The notes: a model not told the origin generated them from the sequence alone. A stretch of DNA of 9,611 nucleotides from Bacteroidales bacterium UBA1223 (GCA_002309155.1 DBXB01000060.1:5940-15550), one strand, 5' to 3'. Shown: positions 1 to 6,358, numbered from the stretch's first letter. Translations and numbers: made by a program.

Positions 1-210
1 TCTTTTGACACCGTGATGCTCAAGGACAATGATGGTGAAATTACTGTTGGCCAGCCCTATATCAGCGGCGCCAAGGTAAACGCCACCGTGGTGAAACATC
101 TTAAAGGCAAGAAGGTTCTTGTCTTCAAGAAAATACGTCGCAAAGGATTCCAGAAAATGAATGGTCATCGCGACTATCTGACTCAGATTAAAATTAACAG
201 CATCAATTAA
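1..210 (+). CDS. rplU: 50S ribosomal protein L21, 3' part (5' end outside window)
   Basis: This is the C-terminal 69 residues of ribosomal protein L21, a 23S rRNA-binding protein of the large subunit. The frame is open from base 1, so the start lies left of the window; with a usual length of about 100-105 residues, roughly a third is missing. The visible part has the typical L21 features: a glycine- and valine-rich beta segment (VGQPYISGAKVNATVV), the basic stretch KGKKVLVFKKIRRKGFQK, and the C-terminal GHRDYLTQIKI, which matches the conserved GHRQ-x-x-T-x-x-x-I end of the family. The methionine at base 13 is internal. rpmA follows 57 bases downstream on the same strand, the usual rplU-rpmA order, and the two are probably co-transcribed. 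Confidence 0.95.
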   Translation, partial: SFDTVMLKDNDGEITVGQPYISGAKVNATVVKHLKGKKVLVFKKIRRKGFQKMNGHRDYLTQIKINSIN

Positions 211-267
211 TCTGACTCTTTCACCAACTAATTAATTATTTGTAAAACCTTTTAAAAAGAAGATATT

Positions 268-528
268 ATGGCTCATAAAAAAGGTGTCGGTAGTTCCAGC
301 AATGGTCGTGAATCCGAAAGCAAACGCTTGGGTGTGAAAATTTTCGGTGGCCAGCCCTGTGTGGCAGGTAACATCATCATCCGTCAGCGTGGCACTGTCC
401 ACAACCCCGGACGTAACGTGGGTATGGGCAAAGACCACACTCTCTTCGCTCTGTGCGACGGTGTCGTGAAGTTCCATAAAGGCCGCGAGGACCGCTCTTT
501 CGTTTCGGTTATCCCCAACGAAGAATAG
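268..528 (+). CDS. rpmA: 50S ribosomal protein L27
   Basis: Complete 86-residue L27, whose flexible N-terminus reaches the peptidyl-transferase centre and contacts tRNA. It starts MAHKKGVGSSSNGRES, matching the family signature AHKKxxGSxxNGRDSxxKRLG, followed by GGQPCVAGNIIIRQRGT and the HPG-like segment HNPGRNVGMGKDHTLFAL. There is no N-terminal extension before AHKK, so no sign of the leader that Firmicutes L27 cleaves off. The start is fixed by the signature and by a purine-rich leader (AAAAAGAAG) just upstream. It lies 57 bases after rplU and ends before two hairpins. In many Bacteroidales I recall serS coming next; here the next gene is instead convergent and unrelated. Confidence 0.97.
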   Translation: MAHKKGVGSSSNGRESESKRLGVKIFGGQPCVAGNIIIRQRGTVHNPGRNVGMGKDHTLFALCDGVVKFHKGREDRSFVSVIPNEE

Positions 529-534
529 CAGTTC

Positions 535-556
535 TTTACAGGTTCAGTCCTGTAAA
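535..556 (+). other. Perfect 8-bp hairpin just after rpmA
   Basis: TTTACAGG (535-542) pairs perfectly with CCTGTAAA (549-556) across a 6-base loop. It starts 7 bases after the rpmA stop and has no T-run behind it, so on its own it is not a classical terminator. It could protect the 3' end of the ribosomal mRNA, or act together with the stronger hairpin 15 bases further on. Confidence 0.5.
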
Positions 557-570
557 TACCCAACAAGCAT

Positions 571-608
571 AAACAAGACAGCCTCTCGATGGTTGTCTTG
601 TTTTTTTT
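571..608 (+). terminator. Rho-independent terminator of rplU-rpmA
   Basis: AAACAAGACA (571-580) pairs with TGTCTTGTTT (594-603), extended inwards by GCC/GGT (one G-T pair) around the loop TCTCGAT. The right arm runs into eight T at 601-608. This is a strong intrinsic terminator for the plus-strand ribosomal genes. On the minus strand the right-hand T-run is short, so it would stop the convergent aromatic gene only weakly. Confidence 0.85.
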
Positions 609-621
609 GTATTGTGGTATG

Positions 622-1671
622 TCAGCTGTTCTCTTGCTGTCGCAAACTCTCTCCGTGAATCTTCTCGGTGACCTCTTTGACAAAGTTCTCGTCAAGTCCT
701 AATTCTTTACCTGCGGCAATCTGCTGCCTCAAGACCTGATCCCATCTGTCGGGTTGGAACAAAGGCATGTTGTGGCGACTCTTTATTACGCCGATGTCTT
801 TGGATATATTCATCCTCTGACTCAGGAGCTTTAATATCTGTGCATCGATGATGTCTAGTTGTTGACGCATCCTTATCAGGTCTCCGGGAGCTGTCTCGCT
901 GCGCTGCCGTACCTTGAGATTGTCAAGTATTGTCTTTAACTCGGACGGAACTACTTGTTGCCCGCTGTCGGTGACAGCTTTATCTGGCTGAGGATGACAT
1001 TCTATCATCAGTCCGTCAAAATGCATGTCAAGCGCTGTCTGCGACAGCTGTGCCACCAAGTCTCGTCGTCCGCCGATATGACTGGGGTCGCATATCAGTG
1101 GCACGTCAGGCATCCTCCGTTTCAGCTCTATGGGTAACTCCCACAAGGGATTGTTGCGGTATCCGAAATTGTTGTATGTTGTGAATCCTCGGTGTACTGC
1201 GGCAAGGTCGACGATGCCTACTCTCTGCAAACGCTCCAAGGCCCCCACCCACAACTCTATGTCGGGCGTGATGGGATTCTTCACCATCACTGATAGCCCA
1301 CTGCCTTTCAAGGCTTCTGCCAACTCTCCGACTAAAAAGGGATTGACAGTGGTGCGGGATCCTAACCAAACGGCGTCAATGCCATACTTCTGACAGAGCT
1401 CTATGTGCTCGGTGCGTGCCACCTCACAGCAAAACAGGAATCGATTCCCGAAGGTCTCTTTCAACTCTTTTATCCACTGCAATGCCAGCTCTCCCATCCC
1501 CTCGAACCCACCGGGACGGGTACGTGGTTTCCATACACCACACCTGATCATGCTTATACGACTGTCGTTGCTGAGGTCTGTCACTACACTGCGCATCTGC
1601 TCCAGGCTCTCCGCACTGCATGGTCCTGCTATGATTGTTGGTAATTCTCTGATTTGAAATATCCTACTCAT
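622..1671 (-). CDS. Bifunctional DAHP synthase (type I-beta) / chorismate mutase (AroQ type)
   Basis: This cytoplasmic 349-residue fusion catalyses the first step of the shikimate pathway (PEP + erythrose 4-phosphate to DAHP) and the chorismate-to-prephenate step for Phe/Tyr. Residues about 1-255 are the DAHP synthase barrel: AGPCSAES (15-22), KPRTRPGGFEG (48-58), VKNPITPD (130-137), CDPSHIGG (194-201) and ECHPQPDKAVTDSGQQ. The four metal ligands expected for the family are present as C18, H198, E224 and D235. Residues about 262-345 are the all-helical chorismate mutase, with R269, R286, K297 and R309 aligning to substrate-binding residues of E. coli AroQ; the position of E. coli Glu52 is Trp310. 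The same domain order is known from Prevotella nigrescens, where the mutase domain mediates prephenate inhibition. The start is supported by GAAGGAAA upstream and by the promoter at 1696-1727. No other aromatic gene lies next to it. Confidence 0.93.
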   Translation of the reverse strand: MSRIFQIRELPTIIAGPCSAESLEQMRSVVTDLSNDSRISMIRCGVWKPRTRPGGFEGMGELALQWIKELKETFGNRFLFCCEVARTEHIELCQKYGIDAVWLGSRTTVNPFLVGELAEALKGSGLSVMVKNPITPDIELWVGALERLQRVGIVDLAAVHRGFTTYNNFGYRNNPLWELPIELKRRMPDVPLICDPSHIGGRRDLVAQLSQTALDMHFDGLMIECHPQPDKAVTDSGQQVVPSELKTILDNLKVRQRSETAPGDLIRMRQQLDIIDAQILKLLSQRMNISKDIGVIKSRHNMPLFQPDRWDQVLRQQIAAGKELGLDENFVKEVTEKIHGESLRQQENS

Positions 1672-1695
1672 TTATTTCCTTCGGTTTTGCCTATG

Positions 1696-1727
1696 CAAAT
1701 TTACATATATTTTTCACAATCTACAAT
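1696..1727 (-). promoter_or_regulatory. Bacteroidetes-type promoter of the DAHP synthase/CM gene
   Basis: Read on the minus strand, TAAATTTG (1703-1696) fits the TAnnTTTG -7 consensus exactly. ATTG (1727-1724) stands 20 bases upstream, in the place of the -33 TTTG box. Transcription would start near 1690, leaving a leader of about 20 bases that carries GAAGGAAA (1682-1675) before the ATG. Such a short leader leaves no room for a leader-peptide attenuator. Confidence 0.6.
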
Positions 1728-1786
1728 ATTTTACTCTACTAACCGTTTCTAGTTATGTAATAATCAAATAATATAGAACAACTATT

Positions 1787-1932
1787 AACCCTTTCAACCC
1801 CCTTTAACCCTTTTTAACCCTTTTAACCTTTCAAACCCTTTTCAACCCTTTAACCCTTTTCAACCCTTTAACCCTTTTCAACCCTTTAACCCTTTTAACC
1901 CTTTTAACCTTTCAAACCCTTTTCAACCCTTT
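1787..1932 (+). repeat. Imperfect A2C3T3-4 tandem array (16 units, telomere-like)
   Basis: Sixteen consecutive units of the form AACCC followed by TTT, TTTT or TTTC fill this interval, each 8-10 bases long. Fourteen units have at least three C; two have only CC (1825 and 1906). Higher-order structure is visible: CAACCCTTTAACCCTTTT occurs three times in exact tandem (1843-1860, 1861-1878, 1879-1896), and a 42-base stretch at 1812-1853 recurs exactly at 1893-1934, an offset of 81. The array lies between a minus-strand promoter and the ATG at 1958, so it occupies the expected promoter/leader space of the lipoprotein/radical SAM operon. The minus strand carries many GGG runs spaced 5-7 bases apart. 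I see no TAnnTTTG box on the plus strand between 1672 and 1957. Confidence 0.9.
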
Positions 1933-1957
1933 AATTATACGTCTATTCCTTTCCCTT

Positions 1958-2611
1958 ATGAAAATACGTTATCTGAAACTGAAAAACTGGTTGCTGGTTT
2001 CGCTTATGAGCCTCTTCGGACTTCAGGCTTGCCATTGCCATAAAGAGGTCGTCAAGCAGGAAGACAAAGTGAAACCGTCTGTCGACGACAGAGGCAGGGC
2101 AATACTTATGTACGGCGTGCCGACCACTCCTTACAGAGTCGATCAGAAGGCTTCTGACGATGCCACGGCAACAAAAGACAACCCGGTACCCCCGAAACCC
2201 CGCGAACCTCAAGTGACGGTCTACGGCACTCCTACTGTGGACTTTTCCGTGAAGGGTCGGGTGGTCGACGAAAAGGGTAATCCTGTTAAAGGAGTTCAGG
2301 TGATGTTGATTAATAGCGAGATAGACCCCGATAACCTGCCGGATACTCCTCATTGGATGGAACGAATGAAACTGATATCGGATACCACCGACAATGAGGG
2401 TAATTTCAACGTCCATACCTCCGACCGCCCCTGGGAGTCGGTGAGAGTGCTGGTCCGCGATATCGATGAGGATGAGAATGGCATATTCGAGAAGAAATTG
2501 ATGGAGGTGGATTTCGGTGAACCCAAACAGGGTGATAAACCTGTCTCCTCCTGGAATCTGGGCGAGAGAAAAGCTGAGGTGACGGTGGAAATGAAACACA
2601 AGGATGAGTGA
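1958..2611 (+). CDS. Putative lipoprotein of an rSAM/lipoprotein system
   Basis: A 217-residue lipoprotein precursor of unknown function. The N-terminus is basic (KIRYLKLKN), followed by a hydrophobic stretch and the lipobox LQAC with the lipidated Cys at 25; a second Cys is at 27. Residues about 30-90 are low-complexity and polar, and contain YGVPTTPY (52-59) and YGTPTVDF (89-96), two copies of a YGxPT motif. Residues about 93-165 resemble a carboxypeptidase regulatory-like (Ig-fold) domain: VKGRVVDEKGNPVKGVQVML, then DTTDNEGNFNV. A DxDxNG calcium-loop-like segment follows at 170-175. The stop overlaps the start of the radical SAM gene by 8 bases, implying translational coupling. I recall this pairing as a TIGRFAM-defined system (TIGR04134 lipoprotein with TIGR04133 enzyme), without a known function. 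Being a modification target is inference. Confidence 0.8.
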   Translation: MKIRYLKLKNWLLVSLMSLFGLQACHCHKEVVKQEDKVKPSVDDRGRAILMYGVPTTPYRVDQKASDDATATKDNPVPPKPREPQVTVYGTPTVDFSVKGRVVDEKGNPVKGVQVMLINSEIDPDNLPDTPHWMERMKLISDTTDNEGNFNVHTSDRPWESVRVLVRDIDEDENGIFEKKLMEVDFGEPKQGDKPVSSWNLGERKAEVTVEMKHKDE

Positions 2612-3686
2612 TCTTGCCCGCTTGAGTTTCAGGCAACGGACTGCCCTGGCTCTCCATAGACGTATAATGCATAACAAGGCTCAGATTCATGAGCTCCGTA
2701 ACCTTTTCTGGGAGTGCACTCTGCGGTGCAATATGAATTGTCGTCATTGTGGTAGTGACTGCAAGCAGGCACCGGCTGTGCCTGATATGCCTGCCAAGGA
2801 TTTCCTTAAGGCTATCGATGATATCTCTCCTTACGTTGATCCGCATAAGACTTTCATCACCTTCACGGGTGGCGAGGCTCTTGTGCGTAACGATATTGAG
2901 GAGGTGGGACTCGAACTCTATCGCCGTGGTTTCCCATGGGGTATGGTGACCAACGGACTTCTCCTTGACGAGAAACGACTGGACAGTCTTCTGCGCTCGG
3001 GGATGCACTCCATCACTATCTCTTTCGACGGCTTTGAGGAAGACCACAACTGGATTCGTCGCAACGACAAAAGTTTCGAACGTGCTGACAACGCCATCAA
3101 GATGTTGGTGCGGACACCCGACTTGGTGTGGGATATTGTGACCTGTGTCAATCCACGCAACTACAACCGTCTGGAGGAATTTAAAGAATATCTTATATCT
3201 ATTGGTGTCTGCAACTGGCGACTGTTTTCTATCTTTCCGATGGGAAGGGCTGCGGAGAATCCCGAATTGCAGCTGAATGACGAGCAGTTCCGAGGGCTTT
3301 TCGAATTTATCAAGAGGACTCGTGCCGAAGGGCGTATCAATGCTAACTATGGATGTGAGGGATTCCTTGGTTCTTATGAGGGCGAGGTGCGCGACTACTA
3401 CTTCCATTGCCGTGCTGGAGTCGAGGTGGCGTCAGTCCTTTGCGACGGCTCTATCTCGGGATGTACCTCAATACGTTCCAATTTCCATCAGGGCAATATC
3501 TACAAGGATAACTTATGGGAGGTGTGGCAGAACCGCTTTCAGAAATATCGTGATCGCAGCTGGGCAAAGAAAGGTCAGTGTTCCGAATGCAGTTTCTGGA
3601 AATACTGCGAGGGCAGTGGCATGCACCTGTACGACGACAACGAGCAGTTGCTATTCTGCCACTACCATAGAATGATGAATGAATAA
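2604..3686 (+). CDS. Radical SAM/SPASM enzyme of an rSAM/lipoprotein system
   Basis: A 360-residue cytoplasmic radical SAM protein. C42-x3-C46-x2-C49 binds the SAM-cleaving 4Fe-4S cluster; extra Cys at 38 and 53 flank it. FTGGEAL (87-93) is the SAM-binding GGE motif, and VTNGLLL and ITISFDG are later barrel strands. The C-terminal SPASM/twitch region shows C269-x12-G-x4-C287, then C326-x2-C329-x5-C335, and a last Cys at 352. The fourth Cys of the usual Cx2Cx5Cx3C is replaced by Gly339, so auxiliary cluster binding may differ; C251 and C280 are additional. SPASM enzymes usually modify ribosomally made peptides or proteins through thioether, C-C or C-O bonds. The start ATG overlaps the end of the lipoprotein gene by 8 bases, making that protein the obvious partner. 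The substrate and chemistry cannot be read from the sequence. Confidence 0.88.
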   Translation: MSDLARLSFRQRTALALHRRIMHNKAQIHELRNLFWECTLRCNMNCRHCGSDCKQAPAVPDMPAKDFLKAIDDISPYVDPHKTFITFTGGEALVRNDIEEVGLELYRRGFPWGMVTNGLLLDEKRLDSLLRSGMHSITISFDGFEEDHNWIRRNDKSFERADNAIKMLVRTPDLVWDIVTCVNPRNYNRLEEFKEYLISIGVCNWRLFSIFPMGRAAENPELQLNDEQFRGLFEFIKRTRAEGRINANYGCEGFLGSYEGEVRDYYFHCRAGVEVASVLCDGSISGCTSIRSNFHQGNIYKDNLWEVWQNRFQKYRDRSWAKKGQCSECSFWKYCEGSGMHLYDDNEQLLFCHYHRMMNE

Positions 3687-3696
3687 TAAAGGCATA

Positions 3697-3767
3697 TTCA
3701 CAGCCGATTTCGGCTGTGAACCAATCTCACAGCCGATTTCAGATTCACAGCCGATTTCGGCTGTGAA
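3697..3767. repeat. Two identical hairpins plus a half copy between convergent genes
   Basis: A 24-base perfect hairpin stands at 3697-3720 and again, identical, at 3744-3767: the 11-base arm TTCACAGCCGA, loop TT, then arm TCGGCTGTGAA. Between them, 3727-3740 (TCACAGCCGATTTC) repeats the left arm and loop but lacks the right arm. The block begins 10 bases after the radical SAM stop and ends 11 bases before the stop of the convergent glycosidase gene. It most likely terminates or insulates transcription in both directions, although no T-run of classical length follows either stem. The three copies look like duplicates of one unit. Confidence 0.8.
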
Positions 3768-3778
3768 CACATTTGCTC

Positions 3779-6358
3779 TCATTTAATGATTATCTCATCA
3801 GTAAACAGATAAGATGGCTGTCCTGGCGCAGGATGCCACGAGGGTAGTGGACCCGGATTTGGCACCACAATACGCAGATAGCGGGTGGTCACTCCTTGGA
3901 ATATCGGGACGTGGCAATAGCGCAACCGCATACCTGTCTCGCGTGAGGAGAAATTGAATGCGGGCCAGTTTACTTGTATGGTCCAATGTTCACCGTCGTC
4001 TGATACCATCAGTACGATATCATTAGGTGCCAATATCCAGTCGAAGGTGTTCTGCATAAAACGCATTGTTATTTCGTGTATCTTTGTGGGTTTGCCGAAG
4101 TCAATGACTGCGTCGATGCTGTCGCCCCAGTAGCCCTGCCAGTGACCGTCGGCGTAGGTGGTATTGCTGCCTAACTGTCCGTCGATAAGGGCATCTGGAC
4201 CGCCACCGCTGTAGATAGCCTTGTAGTCGCTATACTTGGTGTTAAGCTTTATCTTGGCACCCATGCCGAGGTGGGAGAGGAGATATTTCTCGGTGATGAC
4301 GCCCTCACCGTATTCGTTGTAGGCAATGGCCTTGATAGTCGCCGACCGTTCCAGAGGGAAAGGTCCTTTGTATTTAGTGGATGCCTTTGTGGGTTCAGAC
4401 CCGTCAAGGGTGTAGTAGATATCCTTGTCGCCATATAACGTCCTCAATGTCACCATAGGATAATTCTCAATTTTCAATTTTGAATTATCTATTTCCATAA
4501 AGACGTGTCGGTCGAGATCCATCACTTCCCTTGCCAGATCGTCGTAGCGGTTGCATACGATATAGCGTTCATACTCGCCGTTCTCCTGGTCCCAAAGACG
4601 CAGATATTCGCGTTTGAGGTTGAAAAGAGATGAGTAATAGGCGTTGAGTGTTATCCCATAGAGATAATTTGTCTCATCGCTTCTTGGAGTGGTACGGGTC
4701 AGTTCTCCATATATCATCGACCTGAGCAGACTTTTCAAGGCTGTTGTTCCAATACGATTAAAGGCGTAATGGGCGTGGGGGTTGGAGGCAGAGTCGACAA
4801 TAATCTTATTCAGTAAACTCAACACTTTTTCGGCACGATTCTGCATTCCTTCACCGGTGTTGTCGGGGTTGAAGTTCAGCAGCGGTTCCATCAGTGCGGC
4901 ACTTGTGTACCAGTCAGCGACGTCAGGGTCGCTCTCAAGGGCGCCGAGGGCGTAGAGTTGTGACACACGCCCCCGCCCTTCGGGCACCCCCTCTAACTTA
5001 GAGGGGGAGTTGCTGACGCCATCTGGTTGCTCCCCTAAGTTAGGGGAGCTGTCACGGAGTGACTGAGGAGTGTGTCCATAAAACAGCCTCTCAAAGTTCT
5101 CATTGAACTGCTTCTCTCTGCGTTTGAATTCCTCTGGGTCGTTGGTCTTGATGGGGTTCCACGCCATCTCAGCGCTCCAGAAGAGGCCATGCCAGCAGTT
5201 GTCGAACAGAGCCTCGCCGTTGTCATCCCAGCAGGTGTTCATCAAACCTTCGGCACCGTTGCGGTAACCGTCACGGGCGAGGTTTGCGATGTTCTTCATG
5301 TAGCGGTATGGGTTTGGAATCATATTGCTGCTGTGCGACAGCGACGGGGCCACCCAGAAGGGCGTGCCATTGTCCTTAAACGGTTTGATAAGGTGGTCGT
5401 AGCTGTCCAATGGCTCGTATGCCCACATGATGTAGGTCATATCCTTCGGCAGCTGCTTCATCATGGCAGGATTCTTTGCCACTATGTCGCCCCACATAAC
5501 CGGGAGCGCGGGCGGCTCGCCCGCCGACTTAATAATCTCGCAACATCTGTTTATATGGTTGACGTAGACTTGGTCAGCACCGAGTGAGTCCACCAGTCTT
5601 TTCGCCCGTCCAGTACCCAACTGCTCGGTCTCATCGCAATTGATGATAAAGAAAGGTGAGTTGGGAATGCGGCGATAAGCGCCGGCAATGCGTTCCTTCA
5701 AAAAGTCGTAGGTTCCCTCGTTGTCGGGATTGAAGTTGGCCTTACTGTCCATCATATATTGATAATACGGCACCCGTAGAGTCTTCTCGGCGTGGGCAAA
5801 GAGCTGGAGGTTGATGACCTCGTCTGAGTGAGGATTGCAGTTTGCGTAGGCGGGAGCCAGGTCGGGAAACTCTTTCTGGTAAAGGGTGTGTTCGGTATAG
5901 TAGTTGCAGAAGTTGTATTTCAGGGCATTGAGAGTGTTCCATTGTACCGCTCGATATTGAGGGTGAGGTACAGGACCGCGGCTTATATCGTCCATCCATC
6001 CACGCCACTTATATGCTGGCCAGTCGGTGATGATACAGCATGGGATTTTGTTGCCGTAGATTGACTGCATCTGGTCTAGCGTCCTTTCGGCATTGTGCAG
6101 TCCTTCTTCTTCCACGTATTTGATGATGATGCGCTTAGGCTCAATGATAAGTTGGTACGCCTGCTCGAGATTTGCTTCAACCGGCAAATTGTTGACCTTC
6201 TGATTTATGCGTTTGGTGTTATGGTAATTGGCAGTTTTCCCTTCCCATTTCCCCATCTCCACCTTCTGTGGTGTTGGGATAAGTCCGAGGTTTGGCTGTT
6301 CTTGTGCCGCTACGGTCAGAGTGGCGGTCAGCATCAATATAATAAGGATTCGTTTCAT
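3779..6358 (-). CDS. Secreted GH20-like beta-N-acetylhexosaminidase with F5/8 C-terminal domain
   Basis: An 859-residue exported protein, probably removing terminal GlcNAc or GalNAc from glycans in the periplasm or at the cell surface. Residues 1-19 form a Sec signal peptide (cleavage near VAAQ), with no lipobox Cys. Residues about 22-110 look like the GH20 N-terminal alpha/beta domain (IPTPQKVEMGKW). The catalytic barrel spans about 111-400, from YKWRGWMDDISRG, through the probable acid pair D242-E243 in IINCDET (where classical GH20 enzymes have GGDE), to NTCWDDNGEALFDNCWHG. A helical region follows (about 400-620), then a chitobiase-C-like beta sandwich (IYYTLDGSEPT, 633-694) and an F5/8-type C/CBM32-like domain (about 700-859). 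Residues 429-465 are encoded by a palindromic element and 624-633 by a small inverted repeat; neither breaks the frame. The divergent active-site motif makes the exact specificity uncertain. No consensus promoter is visible upstream. Confidence 0.78.
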   Translation of the reverse strand: MKRILIILMLTATLTVAAQEQPNLGLIPTPQKVEMGKWEGKTANYHNTKRINQKVNNLPVEANLEQAYQLIIEPKRIIIKYVEEEGLHNAERTLDQMQSIYGNKIPCCIITDWPAYKWRGWMDDISRGPVPHPQYRAVQWNTLNALKYNFCNYYTEHTLYQKEFPDLAPAYANCNPHSDEVINLQLFAHAEKTLRVPYYQYMMDSKANFNPDNEGTYDFLKERIAGAYRRIPNSPFFIINCDETEQLGTGRAKRLVDSLGADQVYVNHINRCCEIIKSAGEPPALPVMWGDIVAKNPAMMKQLPKDMTYIMWAYEPLDSYDHLIKPFKDNGTPFWVAPSLSHSSNMIPNPYRYMKNIANLARDGYRNGAEGLMNTCWDDNGEALFDNCWHGLFWSAEMAWNPIKTNDPEEFKRREKQFNENFERLFYGHTPQSLRDSSPNLGEQPDGVSNSPSKLEGVPEGRGRVSQLYALGALESDPDVADWYTSAALMEPLLNFNPDNTGEGMQNRAEKVLSLLNKIIVDSASNPHAHYAFNRIGTTALKSLLRSMIYGELTRTTPRSDETNYLYGITLNAYYSSLFNLKREYLRLWDQENGEYERYIVCNRYDDLAREVMDLDRHVFMEIDNSKLKIENYPMVTLRTLYGDKDIYYTLDGSEPTKASTKYKGPFPLERSATIKAIAYNEYGEGVITEKYLLSHLGMGAKIKLNTKYSDYKAIYSGGGPDALIDGQLGSNTTYADGHWQGYWGDSIDAVIDFGKPTKIHEITMRFMQNTFDWILAPNDIVLMVSDDGEHWTIQVNWPAFNFSSRETGMRLRYCHVPIFQGVTTRYLRIVVPNPGPLPSWHPAPGQPSYLFTDEIIIK
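4459..4489. repeat. 31-bp AT-rich inverted repeat inside the GH20-like gene
   Basis: GATAATTC (4459-4466) and GAATTATC (4482-4489) are perfect inverted arms around TCAATTTTCAATTTT. In the gene this gives D-N-S-K-L-K-I-E-N-Y (residues 624-633), a linker just before the chitobiase-C-like sandwich. I recall NSKLKxEN-type peptides from similar AT-rich repeats in Bacteroidales genomes, so this is probably a small repeat element read in frame. It is much more AT-rich than the surrounding gene. Confidence 0.55.
4963..5075. mobile_element. Palindromic repeat element (MITE/REP-like) inserted in frame in the GH20-like gene
   Basis: An approximately 113-bp element bounded by near-perfect terminal inverted repeats: ACACACGCC at 4963-4971 and GGAGTGTGT at 5067-5075 (8 of 9 pair). 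Inside are four hairpins in a mirrored order: GCCC-TTC-GGGC (4975-4985), a 10-bp stem with one-base loop (4987-5007), a 9-bp stem with one-base loop (5030-5048) and GTCAC-GGA-GTGAC (5051-5063). It codes in frame for residues about 429-465 (including NSPSKLEGVPEGRGR), a Pro/Gly/Ser-rich linker unlike the rest of the protein. Similar CCCCTAAGTTAGGGG-type palindromes are, from memory, dispersed in many Prevotella/Bacteroides genomes. No transposase is encoded, so it would be non-autonomous. Exact ends and target duplication cannot be fixed from one copy. Confidence 0.75.

Noticed and set aside
1787..1932. CRISPR array or true telomere
   Set aside because: Units are only 8-10 bases with no unique spacers, there are no cas genes, and housekeeping genes lie on both sides, so it is an internal tandem repeat.
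2406..3407. Long open frame (333 codons) on the minus strand across the lipoprotein/radical SAM genes, and a similar 244-codon one at 1943-2677
   Set aside because: The plus strand carries clear motifs (lipobox, CxxxCxxC, SPASM cysteines) in two coupled genes; the minus-strand translations are low-complexity, His/Ser/Arg-rich and recognisably complementary to those genes.
3697..3767. Minimal CRISPR array
   Set aside because: Only two full copies, each a self-contained hairpin, with the intervening 23 bases containing a partial copy rather than a spacer.
4963..5075. Frameshift or pseudogene in the GH20-like gene
   Set aside because: The frame continues through the element and into well-formed C-terminal domains; there is no stop or frame change.
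5072..5587. 171-codon plus-strand frame inside the GH20-like gene
   Set aside because: It is antisense to the catalytic barrel, begins in the palindromic element and shows no recognisable domain.
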